Below, piece by piece: positions 1 to 8,418 of a stretch of DNA of 64,000 nucleotides. Location: positions 2,722,001 to 2,786,000 of the forward strand of contig CP143946.1 in assembly GCA_036419695.1 (NCBI GenBank), read 5' to 3'. Position 1 is the first letter of the stretch. The number at the start of each line of letters is the position of its first letter. The notes below the pieces were generated by a model. It ran no database searches, was not told the DNA's origin, and saw only the letters and a list, made by a program, of their open reading frames with translations. Source of the stretch: [Clostridium] symbiosum. Lineage in GTDB: Bacteria; Bacillota; Clostridia; Lachnospirales; Lachnospiraceae. Position numbers and translations under genes: made by a program.

Positions 1-120
1 AACTGCAAGGATATCGCCTGTCCTCTACCAAATCAATCCTTTCGGTTATAAATTTGACAACAAGTAACATTTAGATATGAACGTAAAAAGGCATAAAGCT
101 TATCGGCAAAATACAGATCA

Positions 121-528
121 TCAAAAGTAGAAAAAGCCATGTACAAAAAAATCAAATATAAAGTTGGAGTGAAACAACATATCATATAACCCCACACAAA
201 AGCTGCCTAAAAGGACAAAATATATTAATTCCTTACCCCCAAGTAGAGACTTGACGCTTTCCCGTATGGCAGCGTCCGTCTTTCGCATATAACAGGAAGC
301 GGCAAGGAGGCATGCCATGATAATGATACATGACAGGTATGAAAAGGTAATTATGATATCGCGGTTTCCTTCATACAAACATCCAGCCAAGATATTTATT
401 GCCGTAACTGCTATCAAGAATTGGATCAGGAATCGTTCCACTGTATTCAGCTTTAAAAGACGAATTTCCAGCTCATTAATATCTACAGCCTGCATTGAGT
501 TAATAGACTCTGGCTCGGAATTCTGCAT
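121..528 (-). CDS. Small membrane protein of unknown function
   Basis: A 135-residue protein I do not recognise. Residues 1-30 are polar, followed by three hydrophobic stretches at about 33-51, 57-79 and 101-118, then an aromatic-rich tail. It is the last of four consecutive short minus-strand membrane genes, and its ATG follows the stop of the upstream gene by only a few bases, so co-expression is likely. A modest ribosome binding site (AGGA) precedes the ATG. The region is visibly more AT-rich than the rest of the window. No enzyme motif is seen. Confidence 0.6.
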   Translation of the reverse strand: MQNSEPESINSMQAVDINELEIRLLKLNTVERFLIQFLIAVTAINILAGCLYEGNRDIIITFSYLSCIIIMACLLAASCYMRKTDAAIRESVKSLLGGKELIYFVLLGSFCVGLYDMLFHSNFIFDFFVHGFFYF

Positions 529-533
529 TTTTC

Positions 534-782
534 CTACAAAATCCCCAAAAAAGAGTAACCTACCAAAAATAAAAACATGAAACAGGAAAATACTTTGTTA
601 TATAAATGATACTTAAATGTCAAAACCAGTCCAATCCCCGCCAATAGAACCGAAACTGCAAAATAAATCACCTTTGTTTCTGCACTAATATTTCTATGCC
701 AGGAGGCATTTGTAAAAATAATAGCAATAAATATAATAATTGCTGTTAATACTCTTAATCTAGTTTGTCTGCAATGATCCAA
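534..782 (-). CDS. Small membrane protein of unknown function
   Basis: An 82-residue unrecognised protein with three predicted membrane segments (about 11-24, 37-56, 64-80) and almost no soluble part. The predicted start is a TTG at 782, supported by a strong GGGGG ribosome binding site seven bases upstream. It lies between two other small membrane genes on the same strand with short gaps, consistent with one transcript. Confidence 0.5.
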   Translation of the reverse strand: MDHCRQTRLRVLTAIIIFIAIIFTNASWHRNISAETKVIYFAVSVLLAGIGLVLTFKYHLYNKVFSCFMFLFLVGYSFLGIL

Positions 783-806
783 TCGTTTTCCCCCTTTTAT
801 TCCGCT

Positions 807-1139
807 CTATATGAATCCGAGAAAAAAAACAATATCGATTCCCAAAACGACAAGGCTGAGTCCCCACAGGATCCCCGTCACGGGGTCCTCTACTGCAAGC
901 TGAAACCACTCTTTTGAGGTTCTGATTCTCGGCTTCATCAGAAACTCGACATAATAGATTATTACGCCGCCGGTAAGACATAACAACAAATGCCCTGTCC
1001 GGTATATTTCTGACAATCCCAGGAGCGTTGCCAGTCCTTCCCCGAAAATGCATATGTCAGAAAATAATATTGCGGCTGCCTGCCGTCTGCCGATTTCAGC
1101 TTGCTCTGTCCTTGTACAGTTCTTCCACTCAGCCCTCAT
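807..1139 (-). CDS. Small membrane protein of unknown function
   Basis: A 110-residue unrecognised protein with a polar N-terminus of about 20 residues and membrane segments at about 21-42, 50-66 and 88-110. Its ATG overlaps the stop of the upstream gene in an ATGA junction, the usual sign of translational coupling. A GGGGAG ribosome binding site lies upstream. Confidence 0.6.
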   Translation of the reverse strand: MRAEWKNCTRTEQAEIGRRQAAAILFSDICIFGEGLATLLGLSEIYRTGHLLLCLTGGVIIYYVEFLMKPRIRTSKEWFQLAVEDPVTGILWGLSLVVLGIDIVFFLGFI

Positions 1140-1405
1140 TCCGACTTCTCCCCTATCTGAAAAATAAACGCCAATAGTAACAGTGATAATATCTCTGTTG
1201 AAACGAATGTCATAAATAAGCGGTAGTGAACGGCTAAATACTTAAAAGCAATAAAGCTGATACCATATATGACAAAAGCGGATCCTGTAAAAAGTGCTAT
1301 TTTCTTTACGCCGATCTTATCCCTTTTACAGGGTCTTGCCAGGATGTTCATATATCCAATCAGAAAAACGCACGAAAACAGCCATTTCACAATATAGGAA
1401 ATCAA
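1136..1405 (-). CDS. Small membrane protein of unknown function
   Basis: An 89-residue unrecognised protein, first of the four-gene membrane cluster. Hydrophobic segments fall at about 3-22, 35-54 and 62-83. The predicted start is TTG at 1405 with GGTGGGTAAG upstream. The stop overlaps the next ATG by four bases. No clear promoter could be placed upstream; a TTGACA at about 1470 lacks a well-spaced -10 box. Confidence 0.5.
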   Translation of the reverse strand: MISYIVKWLFSCVFLIGYMNILARPCKRDKIGVKKIALFTGSAFVIYGISFIAFKYLAVHYRLFMTFVSTEILSLLLLAFIFQIGEKSE

Positions 1406-1539
1406 CGAAACTTACCCACCTAAATTTTACCACATCCCGCAATCCCTTTTCTTTCTTTTTTCTGTCAATTCATTGACATTTATTTTATTAATCTCTCAAT
1501 ACATCAGTTTTCCCTCAATTACAGCATATTTGATACATC

Positions 1540-1600
1540 AAAAAAAGCTGCTGCAAAAATAGAAAATTATCCCAGATAAATTCTATTCCGCAACAGCTCT
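1540..1600 (-). terminator. Rho-independent terminator after livF
   Basis: Read on the minus strand, AGCTGTTGC (1590-1598) pairs with GCAGCAGCT (1546-1554, one G-U) and is followed directly by TTTTTT. It lies about 30 bases past the livF stop and would end the liv transcript. Confidence 0.75.
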
Positions 1601-1629
1601 TCCCTGTTAAAAAACAACACCAGTCTATC

Positions 1630-2340
1630 CTACTCGCTTAAATACGCCTTCTTCACCGAATCATCATTCATCAGCTCTTTCGCATCGCCCTTTAAAACAA
1701 TACTTCCCGTCTCAAGGACATAGGCCTTGTTGGCTATCGAAAGCGCTTTTTTGGCATTCTGTTCCACCAGAAGGACCGTGGTCCCGTCGGCGCTGATCTC
1801 CTTGATGATATCGAAAATCTCATTTACATAGATCGGGGAAAGGCCCATCGAAGGCTCATCCATAACAATCAGACGGGGATGTGACATCAGGGCGCGGCCC
1901 ATGGCCAGCATCTGCTGTTCACCGCCCGAGAGGGTTCCTGCAAGCTGGTTTTTTCTCTCTTCCAGCCTTGGGAAACGTTTATAAATCTTTGCCAGCGTAT
2001 CCTCTATCTCCTGCTTATCGCTTCGCGTATAAGCACCCATTTTCAGGTTCTGCAGTACGGTGAGCTGGGCAAATACCCTTCTGCCCTCCGGGACGTGGGC
2101 AATTCCCATGGGCACCAGCTTATAGCCGGGAACTCTGGTGATGTCCTTTCCCTCGAAGACGATACTGCCCGATTTGGCAGGAATCAGTCCGGTGATTGTG
2201 TGAAGGGTGGTCGTTTTTCCGGCTCCGTTGGCTCCAATCAGGGCGATGACATCGCCCTCGTCAACTTCAAAGGAAATCCCCTTCAGCGCCTGTATGACGC
2301 CGTAATATACGCTTAAATCTTTTACTTCCAGCATTGCCAT
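1630..2340 (-). CDS. livF: Branched-chain amino acid ABC transporter, ATPase LivF
   Basis: A 236-residue cytoplasmic ATPase of the LivF type, one of two nucleotide-binding subunits that power uptake of branched-chain amino acids or related substrates. It has a Walker A GANGAGKT at about residues 36-43, an LSGGEQQ signature, and a Walker B followed by DEPSMGL. The frame is open for 12 more codons upstream, but the ATG at 2340 follows an AAGGAGG site and gives the family N-terminus MAMLEVKDL, so it is chosen. It is last in the livKHMGF operon, 13 bases after livG. Substrate specificity cannot be read from the ATPase. Confidence 0.95.
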   Translation of the reverse strand: MAMLEVKDLSVYYGVIQALKGISFEVDEGDVIALIGANGAGKTTTLHTITGLIPAKSGSIVFEGKDITRVPGYKLVPMGIAHVPEGRRVFAQLTVLQNLKMGAYTRSDKQEIEDTLAKIYKRFPRLEERKNQLAGTLSGGEQQMLAMGRALMSHPRLIVMDEPSMGLSPIYVNEIFDIIKEISADGTTVLLVEQNAKKALSIANKAYVLETGSIVLKGDAKELMNDDSVKKAYLSE

Positions 2341-2353
2341 AAGACTGTCCTCC

Positions 2354-3112
2354 TTATTCTCCCAGATATGCCGCAACTACCTGCGGGTTGTTCAGTACAT
2401 CGCCTGTGGGGCCTTCCGCCAGCATATGGCCGAAGTTTAATACGGTCAGACGCTCGCAGATTCCTGATACAAGCTTCATATCGTGTTCAATCAGAAGGAT
2501 TGTCATATCGAAATTATCACGGACGAAGCGGATGGTGTTCATCAGTTCCGCCGTCTCATTCGGGTTCATTCCGGCCGCCGGTTCATCCAGGAGAAGGAGC
2601 TTCGGCTCCGTCGCAAGGGCCCTTGCTATCTCTAACTTCCTCTGTTTTCCGTAGGGAAGGTTGGATGCCTTATAGCCGAATTCCTGATCCAGATCAAAGA
2701 CCTTTAAAAGCTCCATTGCCCTCTCATCCATCTTCTTTTCCACTTTATAATAACCGGGAAGGCGGAAGATGCCGGACAGCGTGGAATACGTATTGTGGTT
2801 GTGAAGTCCCACCTTAACATTGTCGAGAACGCTCAGTTCCTTAAAAAGACGGATATTCTGGAACGTCCTGGCGATGCCTGCCTTATTGATATCGGCCGTC
2901 TTATGGCCTGTTATATTCTTTCCATCCAGTGTAATCTGGCCGCAGTCGGGCTTGTATACGCCGGTCAGCAGGTTGAAAATCGTCGTTTTTCCGGCTCCGT
3001 TCGGTCCTATCAGGCCGTAGAGCTGGCCTTTTTCAATTGTTACATTAAAGTCGTCGACCGCCTTCAGGCCGCCGAAGGAGATACTTAAGTTTTTTACTTC
3101 CAGCATTGCCAT
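2354..3112 (-). CDS. livG: Branched-chain amino acid ABC transporter, ATPase LivG
   Basis: A 252-residue ABC ATPase, partner of LivF on the cytoplasmic face of the LivHM channel. The Walker A is GPNGAGKT near residues 36-43. The signature reads LPYGKQR rather than LSGGQ, which is normal for LivG. The Walker B is followed by DEPAAGMNP. A GGAGGAGG site overlaps the livM stop, so translation is probably coupled. The first ten residues are nearly identical to those of LivF, as expected for paralogues. Confidence 0.95.
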   Translation of the reverse strand: MAMLEVKNLSISFGGLKAVDDFNVTIEKGQLYGLIGPNGAGKTTIFNLLTGVYKPDCGQITLDGKNITGHKTADINKAGIARTFQNIRLFKELSVLDNVKVGLHNHNTYSTLSGIFRLPGYYKVEKKMDERAMELLKVFDLDQEFGYKASNLPYGKQRKLEIARALATEPKLLLLDEPAAGMNPNETAELMNTIRFVRDNFDMTILLIEHDMKLVSGICERLTVLNFGHMLAEGPTGDVLNNPQVVAAYLGE

Positions 3113-3115
3113 AAC

Positions 3116-4180
3116 CTATGCCTCCTCCTTTGTCTTTGGTTTCCTGATTGAGGCCACGAGCCTCTCGCGCACCTGGATTGCTTTCGGGCTTGCCGTAAGA
3201 AGCATCATGGCAATCAGCACAATGGCATAGATCAGCATACGGTAATTATTCAGTCCGCGGAGCATCTCCGGAAGCAGAGTCAGAATAACGGCCGAAATCA
3301 CGGAGCCGCGGATATTGCCGATGCCGCCCAGCACGACGAATACCAGGATCATGATCGACATATTGTAGCCGAAACTCTTCGGAGTCGCAGCCAGTGTCGC
3401 CAGGTTATGGGCATAGAGCACACCCGCCACGCCGGCCAGTGCCGCCGATACGGAGAACGCCAGCAGTTTGTACTTTGTAATATTGATTCCAATGGATTCC
3501 GCCGCGATACGGTTATCACGGATCGCCATGATAGCGCGTCCCGTCCTGGAATTGATCATGTTGAGGACGATAAAAAGGGTGATTAACACCAGGATAAAAC
3601 CGATAGTAAACGTCGCCATCTTGGGTGTGCCTGTAATACCCTGGGCGCCTTTGATAATCACTTCGCCTTCCGGCGCAAGATTCAAAGATGCCACGTCTTT
3701 CGTAGAAATATGGAGCCCATTTGCATCCATGCCCACGTAAAGAACGTTGATGACATTCTTTATGATCTCACCGAATGCCAGCGTTACAATCGCCAGATAG
3801 TCGCCCTTAAGCCTCAGTACCGGGATGCCGATGAGAATGCCGAATACGGCAGCCACAAGAGCTCCCACAAAAAGGGCTATGATAAATCGGACCTGATTGC
3901 TTGGAATGGCGGCCGCCATCGCATGGGTAAAAAAAGCTCCCGAAAATGCACCGACACACATGAAGCCCGCATGGCCGAGGCTGAGCTCTCCCAGAATTCC
4001 AACCGTGAGGTTCAGAGATACCGCAAGGATAACATAAGTACAAAGGGGAACCAGAATTCCCTTTAAAAGGCTGTTAATATGGCCTCCGGCCATCAGGGCC
4101 TGGATCAGGAGATAGCAGCCAATCACCAGAGCGTAAGTGATGACATTTTGAACCAGAATTTTATTTTTATATGCTTTCAT
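3116..4180 (-). CDS. livM: Branched-chain amino acid ABC transporter, permease LivM
   Basis: A 354-residue inner-membrane permease of the LivM type (BPD_transp_2), with about ten hydrophobic segments and the conserved GELSLGHAGFMCVGAF stretch near residues 65-80. It forms the channel with LivH. A short basic C-terminus (RKPKTKEEA) is cytoplasmic. The gene sits between livH and livG on the same strand with minimal spacing. Confidence 0.95.
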   Translation of the reverse strand: MKAYKNKILVQNVITYALVIGCYLLIQALMAGGHINSLLKGILVPLCTYVILAVSLNLTVGILGELSLGHAGFMCVGAFSGAFFTHAMAAAIPSNQVRFIIALFVGALVAAVFGILIGIPVLRLKGDYLAIVTLAFGEIIKNVINVLYVGMDANGLHISTKDVASLNLAPEGEVIIKGAQGITGTPKMATFTIGFILVLITLFIVLNMINSRTGRAIMAIRDNRIAAESIGINITKYKLLAFSVSAALAGVAGVLYAHNLATLAATPKSFGYNMSIMILVFVVLGGIGNIRGSVISAVILTLLPEMLRGLNNYRMLIYAIVLIAMMLLTASPKAIQVRERLVASIRKPKTKEEA

Positions 4181-4190
4181 CTGTAATCAC

Positions 4191-5072
4191 CTACACTTTC
4201 TCGTTAATTTTCTTGCCAAGGATGCCGGTCGGGCGCACCAGAAGCACGATAATCAGTACCGAGAATACGATAGCGTCGGACAACTGGGAAGAAATATAGG
4301 CTTTCGCCAGGTTTTCTATCACGCCGAGCAGGATTCCTCCGATCATGGCTCCGGGAATGGAACCGATACCGCCGAATACGGCGGCCACGAATGCCTTGAT
4401 ACCGGGCATGGAACCCGTATAAGGAGTCAGGGACGGATATGCGGAACAGAGAAGCACGCCTGCAATGGCTGCCAGGGAAGAACCGATGGCAAAGGTAACG
4501 GCGATCGTTCCGTTTACATTGATTCCCATCAGGGTTGCCGCTCCCTTATCTTCCGATACGGCCAGCATTGCCTGCCCCATCTTCGTTTTGTTTATGAAAG
4601 TGGTCAGAGCCAGCATAATGATGATACAGGTGACGATTGTTACAATCGTTACGCTGGAGATGGACAGCTTTCCGTCTGCCAGCTTAAGCGCCGGAAGAGT
4701 TACAACGGAAGTGAACTGTCTGGCATTGGAGCCGAACAGCAGCAGAGCAATATTCTGCAGCAGATAGCTGACGCCGATAGCCGTAATAAGAACTGCCAGT
4801 GGGGAAGCTCCCCTGAGAGGCCTGTAAGCGACCTTTTCAATGGTGACGCCCAGAACCGTACATACTACAATTGAAGCCAGAACCCCGACGACCGGAGATC
4901 CCCCTGCCGTGCTCACGACCGTAAATACGGTAAAACCGCCGATCATAATGATATCACCATGGGCAAAGTTCAGCATCTTGGCAATGCCGTAAACCATGGT
5001 GTAACCAAGGGCAATGATCGCATATACACTTCCAAGGCTGATCCCGTTGATTAAATAAGAAAGAAAACTCAT
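4191..5072 (-). CDS. livH: Branched-chain amino acid ABC transporter, permease LivH
   Basis: A 293-residue permease of the LivH type, beginning with the typical NGISLGSVYAIIALGYTMVYG and containing MLNFAHGDI. It is expected to pair with LivM. It follows livK after about 125 bases that contain a perfect terminator hairpin, so expression is probably lower than that of the binding protein. Confidence 0.95.
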   Translation of the reverse strand: MSFLSYLINGISLGSVYAIIALGYTMVYGIAKMLNFAHGDIIMIGGFTVFTVVSTAGGSPVVGVLASIVVCTVLGVTIEKVAYRPLRGASPLAVLITAIGVSYLLQNIALLLFGSNARQFTSVVTLPALKLADGKLSISSVTIVTIVTCIIIMLALTTFINKTKMGQAMLAVSEDKGAATLMGINVNGTIAVTFAIGSSLAAIAGVLLCSAYPSLTPYTGSMPGIKAFVAAVFGGIGSIPGAMIGGILLGVIENLAKAYISSQLSDAIVFSVLIIVLLVRPTGILGKKINEKV

Positions 5073-5146
5073 ACCGCCTACACCTACCTCTTTGTCTTTT
5101 TTCTCACGGCTTTCAAGCGCTGTGGGCTTTTACCGCCGTCAATGTT

Positions 5147-5178
5147 AAAAAAGAGGGTTGTCATTCAGACAACCCTCT
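5147..5178 (-). terminator. Intra-operon terminator between livK and livH
   Basis: On the minus strand AGAGGGTTGTC pairs perfectly with GACAACCCTCT around a TGAAT loop and is followed by TTTTTT. It begins about 20 bases past the livK stop, inside the liv operon. The likely role is partial termination, so that the binding protein is made in excess over the membrane subunits. Confidence 0.85.
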
Positions 5179-5198
5179 CGAAGGGCTAATTACTATAA

Positions 5199-6419
5199 TT
5201 ACTGTAATACATATACTCCGTTTTCAATCTTAACAGCCTTAGGAGCTTTGTTCGGCTCGCCTGATGCTGTCCAGGTCATTCCCATACCTGTTAAGCCGTC
5301 GATGGAAATCTCAGTCATGGCTGTCTTCATTGCGTCACAGATATCGGATGCGCTCATATCAGGTGTGATGCCTGCCTTCTCAGCGGCCGCTTTGATTGCG
5401 TACATACCGTCGTAAGCGCCTGCAGCGAACTGAAGCGGTTCTTCGTTGTAAGCGGTTCTGTATGCTTCAACGAAGTCCTTGCTACTCTCCTCATCTACGG
5501 AGAATGGTGTTAACAGCATTAAACCTTCTGCCAGGGATTTATCAAAGTTCTCAACGCTTAAGATACCGTCCATACCGTCACAGCCAAAGAAGATTGGGCT
5601 GAATTCTTTGTCGGAAGCCTGCTTTAAGATAACGGATGCCTCCTGGTAGTAGATTGGCAGGAATACCAGCTCTGCGCCGGCTTCTTTCGCCTTGTCAAGC
5701 TGTACGGAGAAATCGGTGTTGCTGTCTGCCGTAAATGCCTCGCTGGCAACTACCTCAAGTCCCTGGTTGCCGGCCTCTGCCACGAAGGACTCGCGGATAC
5801 CGTCGGAATACTCTGTAGAGCTGTCGTAAATAATCGCAACCTTGGTTGCAAGCTTGTGCTCGCCTATGTACTGAGCGGAAGCTTTACCCTGATCCGGATC
5901 AGAGAAGCATACGCGGAATGCGTTGTCGCCGGAAATACACTCTACGGCTGAGCCGGACGGTGTAATCTGGAACATGTTGTCAACCTGTGACTCTGCCACT
6001 ACTGCGATACACGGCTTGGAAGTAACGGTGCCGAGTAACATCTGCATATCCCAGTCTTTTAATGTATTGTAGGCATTGACTGCCTTCTCAGGATCGTGCT
6101 CGTCGTCCTGGAAATTGTATTCGATCTGAACACCATTGATTCCGCCGGCCGCATTGATCTCTTTCGCTGCCAGTTCCATACCGTTTTTAACGGCAATTCC
6201 GTAAGCGGCTGCCGGTCCTGTCAGAGGTCCGATACCGCCGATCTTAAATACGCTGTCTGCTGAAGCGGCTGGCGCCTGTGATTCGCCCTCGGCCTGTGCC
6301 GCCGGTGTTTCTCCTGCTGCTGCCGTTGTGTCGGCAGGTTTGCTGCCTGAACCGCCGCATGCGGTTAAGGATGCTGCCATGGCCACTGCAAGGCCTAAGC
6401 TTAATACTTTCTTTTTCAT
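5199..6419 (-). CDS. livK: Branched-chain amino acid ABC transporter, substrate-binding lipoprotein
   Basis: A 406-residue periplasmic-binding-protein type I (Leu/Ile/Val-binding family) lipoprotein. The N-terminus MKKKVLSLGL leads into a lipobox ending ..LTAC, then a Gly/Ser/Ala/Thr-rich linker to about residue 60 and the binding domain (IGPLTGPAAAYG, then NYNFQDDEHD-like strands). The open frame extends 24 codons further, but the ATG at 6419 is preceded by GGAGG and follows a consensus promoter that overlaps the longer frame. It is first in the operon and presumably anchored on the outer face of the membrane. The ligand may be a branched-chain amino acid or a related amide. Confidence 0.93.
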   Translation of the reverse strand: MKKKVLSLGLAVAMAASLTACGGSGSKPADTTAAAGETPAAQAEGESQAPAASADSVFKIGGIGPLTGPAAAYGIAVKNGMELAAKEINAAGGINGVQIEYNFQDDEHDPEKAVNAYNTLKDWDMQMLLGTVTSKPCIAVVAESQVDNMFQITPSGSAVECISGDNAFRVCFSDPDQGKASAQYIGEHKLATKVAIIYDSSTEYSDGIRESFVAEAGNQGLEVVASEAFTADSNTDFSVQLDKAKEAGAELVFLPIYYQEASVILKQASDKEFSPIFFGCDGMDGILSVENFDKSLAEGLMLLTPFSVDEESSKDFVEAYRTAYNEEPLQFAAGAYDGMYAIKAAAEKAGITPDMSASDICDAMKTAMTEISIDGLTGMGMTWTASGEPNKAPKAVKIENGVYVLQ

Positions 6420-6489
6420 AATGATCTCCTCCAATTTTTCCGCTGGCACCGGTCTTTCGGACAACGATGCTAACTGATTGATTGACGAC

Positions 6490-6518
6490 ATTATAAGTTT
6501 AAGAATTTAAATTGTCAA
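6490..6518 (-). promoter_or_regulatory. Consensus sigma-A promoter of the liv operon
   Basis: Minus strand TTGACA (6513-6518), 17-base spacer, TATAAT (6490-6495): a perfect match to the vegetative consensus. Transcription would start near 6483, giving a leader of about 65 bases before the livK ATG. This supports the shorter livK start. Confidence 0.85.
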
Positions 6519-6643
6519 TATGAAAACCGAACAAAAAAAAGGAAATCGAAAGAAAAACTTCATTTTTCCGTTCAATTCCCTTGAAATCATAACCTGTTGT
6601 TATACCAGCCATCTCTTCAGATTATAGAAAGTGGTAAAAACAG

Positions 6644-6702
6644 GCCGTTTGTCTTCCGCCTACGCACGCTTGGTTACAAGAGGAAGACAAACGGCTTTTT
6701 TT
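6644..6702. terminator. Terminator downstream of gpsA (bidirectional shape)
   Basis: A 14-base perfect inverted repeat, GCCGTTTGTCTTCC (6644-6657) and its complement (6682-6695), with a 24-base loop. The plus strand carries T7 after the stem; the minus strand has CTGTTTTT. It would end the minus-strand der-plsY-gpsA transcript. No plus-strand gene needs it. With the liv promoter it accounts for the 6420-6755 gap. Confidence 0.7.
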
Positions 6703-6755
6703 CTACAAAAAACATCTTTTTTCATCTTTTCAGAGAAACTTAGAAAAGTTGCTTC

Positions 6756-7766
6756 TTAAGCTTCCCACGGCAGGCTGCTGCTCTCAATCCGGCCGTCGCG
6801 CAGCATCAGATCGCCAACGGCATCTTTTGCCGGTTTGCCGTCGAACAGCACCTGGTTGACCTGCTCCACAATCGGCATATCGATTCCGTAATCTTCAGCC
6901 AGCTTTTTACCGGCCTTTGCGGAGTAAACGCCCTCCACCACCATCTGGACTTCCTTCATGGCCTCTTCCATCGTATATCCCTTGCCAATCAGGATACCGG
7001 CCCTTCTGTTGCGGCTGTGCATGCTGGCGCACGTTACAATCAGATCGCCGATGCCGGAAAGTCCGCCGAAGGTCTGTTCTTTTCCGCCCATCCTGACGCC
7101 CAGACGCGTCAGCTCGGCAATTCCCCTTGTAATCAGGGCTGCTTTTGTATTGTCTCCGTAACCCAGTCCGTCCGCGATGCCGGCCGCCAGGGCGATTACG
7201 TTCTTAAGCGCCGCCCCCACTTCGATTCCAAGCATATCGGGGCTTGTATAGACACGGAAGACAGGGCTCATAAAGACCGACTGGATATAGTCGGCCACTT
7301 TCTTTCTATGGGCCCCGGCCACACAGGTTGTCGGGATTCCGCGGCTTACCTCCTCCGCATGGCTCGGTCCCGAAAGGACGGCCACCTCGGCCTCGGGAAG
7401 CTCCTCCTCGATGACCTGGGACATCGTCTGTAAACTGCTCTCCTCGATTCCCTTGGAGACATTGATGACGATCTGTCCGTAGCGGATGTACTCTTTCATC
7501 CTGGCAGCCGTCGCTCTGATGTAGACGGAAGGAACCGCCAGCACGAGAATGTCTTTTTCCGACATGGCTTCTTTCAAATCGGCCGTCAGGATCAGTTCAT
7601 CCGGCAGCACTACTTCCGGCAGGTTCTTATGTCTCCTGCTCTCCTTCATCTCCGTAATCTCTTCTTCGATGGCAGACCATACCGTAACCTGGCAGCCATT
7701 CTTACAAAGCAGCAGGGAGAGGGCTGTTCCCCATGTCCCTGATCCAATCACACCAACTGCAGTCAT
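6756..7766 (-). CDS. gpsA: NAD(P)H-dependent glycerol-3-phosphate dehydrogenase
   Basis: A 336-residue GpsA that reduces dihydroxyacetone phosphate to sn-glycerol-3-phosphate for phospholipid synthesis. It shows the N-terminal GSGTWGTAL nucleotide-binding loop, the catalytic-region lysine in GAALKNVIALAAGIADGLGYGDN, and the LSGIGDLIVTC segment. It follows plsY by 14 bases; the product is the acyl acceptor of PlsY, so the pair makes the first steps of membrane lipid assembly. Confidence 0.96.
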   Translation of the reverse strand: MTAVGVIGSGTWGTALSLLLCKNGCQVTVWSAIEEEITEMKESRRHKNLPEVVLPDELILTADLKEAMSEKDILVLAVPSVYIRATAARMKEYIRYGQIVINVSKGIEESSLQTMSQVIEEELPEAEVAVLSGPSHAEEVSRGIPTTCVAGAHRKKVADYIQSVFMSPVFRVYTSPDMLGIEVGAALKNVIALAAGIADGLGYGDNTKAALITRGIAELTRLGVRMGGKEQTFGGLSGIGDLIVTCASMHSRNRRAGILIGKGYTMEEAMKEVQMVVEGVYSAKAGKKLAEDYGIDMPIVEQVNQVLFDGKPAKDAVGDLMLRDGRIESSSLPWEA

Positions 7767-7780
7767 TTTGTAATCCTCCG

Positions 7781-8416
7781 CTATTTTTTTGATGCACCCA
7801 GTTTATTCTCCGTCCCGGACAGCAGCCGGCCGATATTGGCCCGATGGCGCCATATGGCCATACACATCAAAACGCCGCCCAGTATGTAAAATTCCGGCAG
7901 AAGGGCAGCCGCCACATGGTAGCTTCCCATCCGTCCGAAGATAATAAGCTCAGTAAAAAAGGTAACCGACACGAGAATGGATCCTAATGAAACATATCTC
8001 GTAACCGCTACCGCAACTGCAAAGACCACAAAGCAGGTCAGGGTAATCCTGAAATCCATAGCCGTCATAATACCGGCCATGGAGGCAATCCCCTTGCCTC
8101 CTTTAAAATGCAGGTAAAAAGGGAAATTGTGTCCCAGCGTAACGCCGAGCCCGGCATACAGGGCGAGGAGATCCGTACTGTCCGAAGCAGAAGAAAATAA
8201 AGCCCTGACAAGGCACATCGCGATCACCGCTTTGAAAAAATCGCCCAGGAAAACGACGGCCGCCGCCTTCTTTCCCATCACACGCAGCACATTCGTGGAA
8301 CCGGCATTGCCGCTTCCGTGCTGCCTGATATCGATTTTCTTCATTTTTCCAAATAAATAGCCGGACTGAATCAGGCCGAATGCATAGCCGATTACAACAC
8401 AAATAAGCCGTTCCAT
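7781..8416 (-). CDS. plsY: Glycerol-3-phosphate acyltransferase PlsY
   Basis: A 211-residue polytopic membrane enzyme that transfers acyl groups from acyl-phosphate to glycerol-3-phosphate. The family motifs are present: GSGNAGSTNVLR near residues 36-47, GHNFPFYLHFKGGKGIA in the middle and a third glycine-rich loop region. It has about five membrane segments. It lies two bases downstream of der and just ahead of gpsA. Confidence 0.95.
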   Translation of the reverse strand: MERLICVVIGYAFGLIQSGYLFGKMKKIDIRQHGSGNAGSTNVLRVMGKKAAAVVFLGDFFKAVIAMCLVRALFSSASDSTDLLALYAGLGVTLGHNFPFYLHFKGGKGIASMAGIMTAMDFRITLTCFVVFAVAVAVTRYVSLGSILVSVTFFTELIIFGRMGSYHVAAALLPEFYILGGVLMCMAIWRHRANIGRLLSGTENKLGASKK

Positions 8417-8418
8417 AC

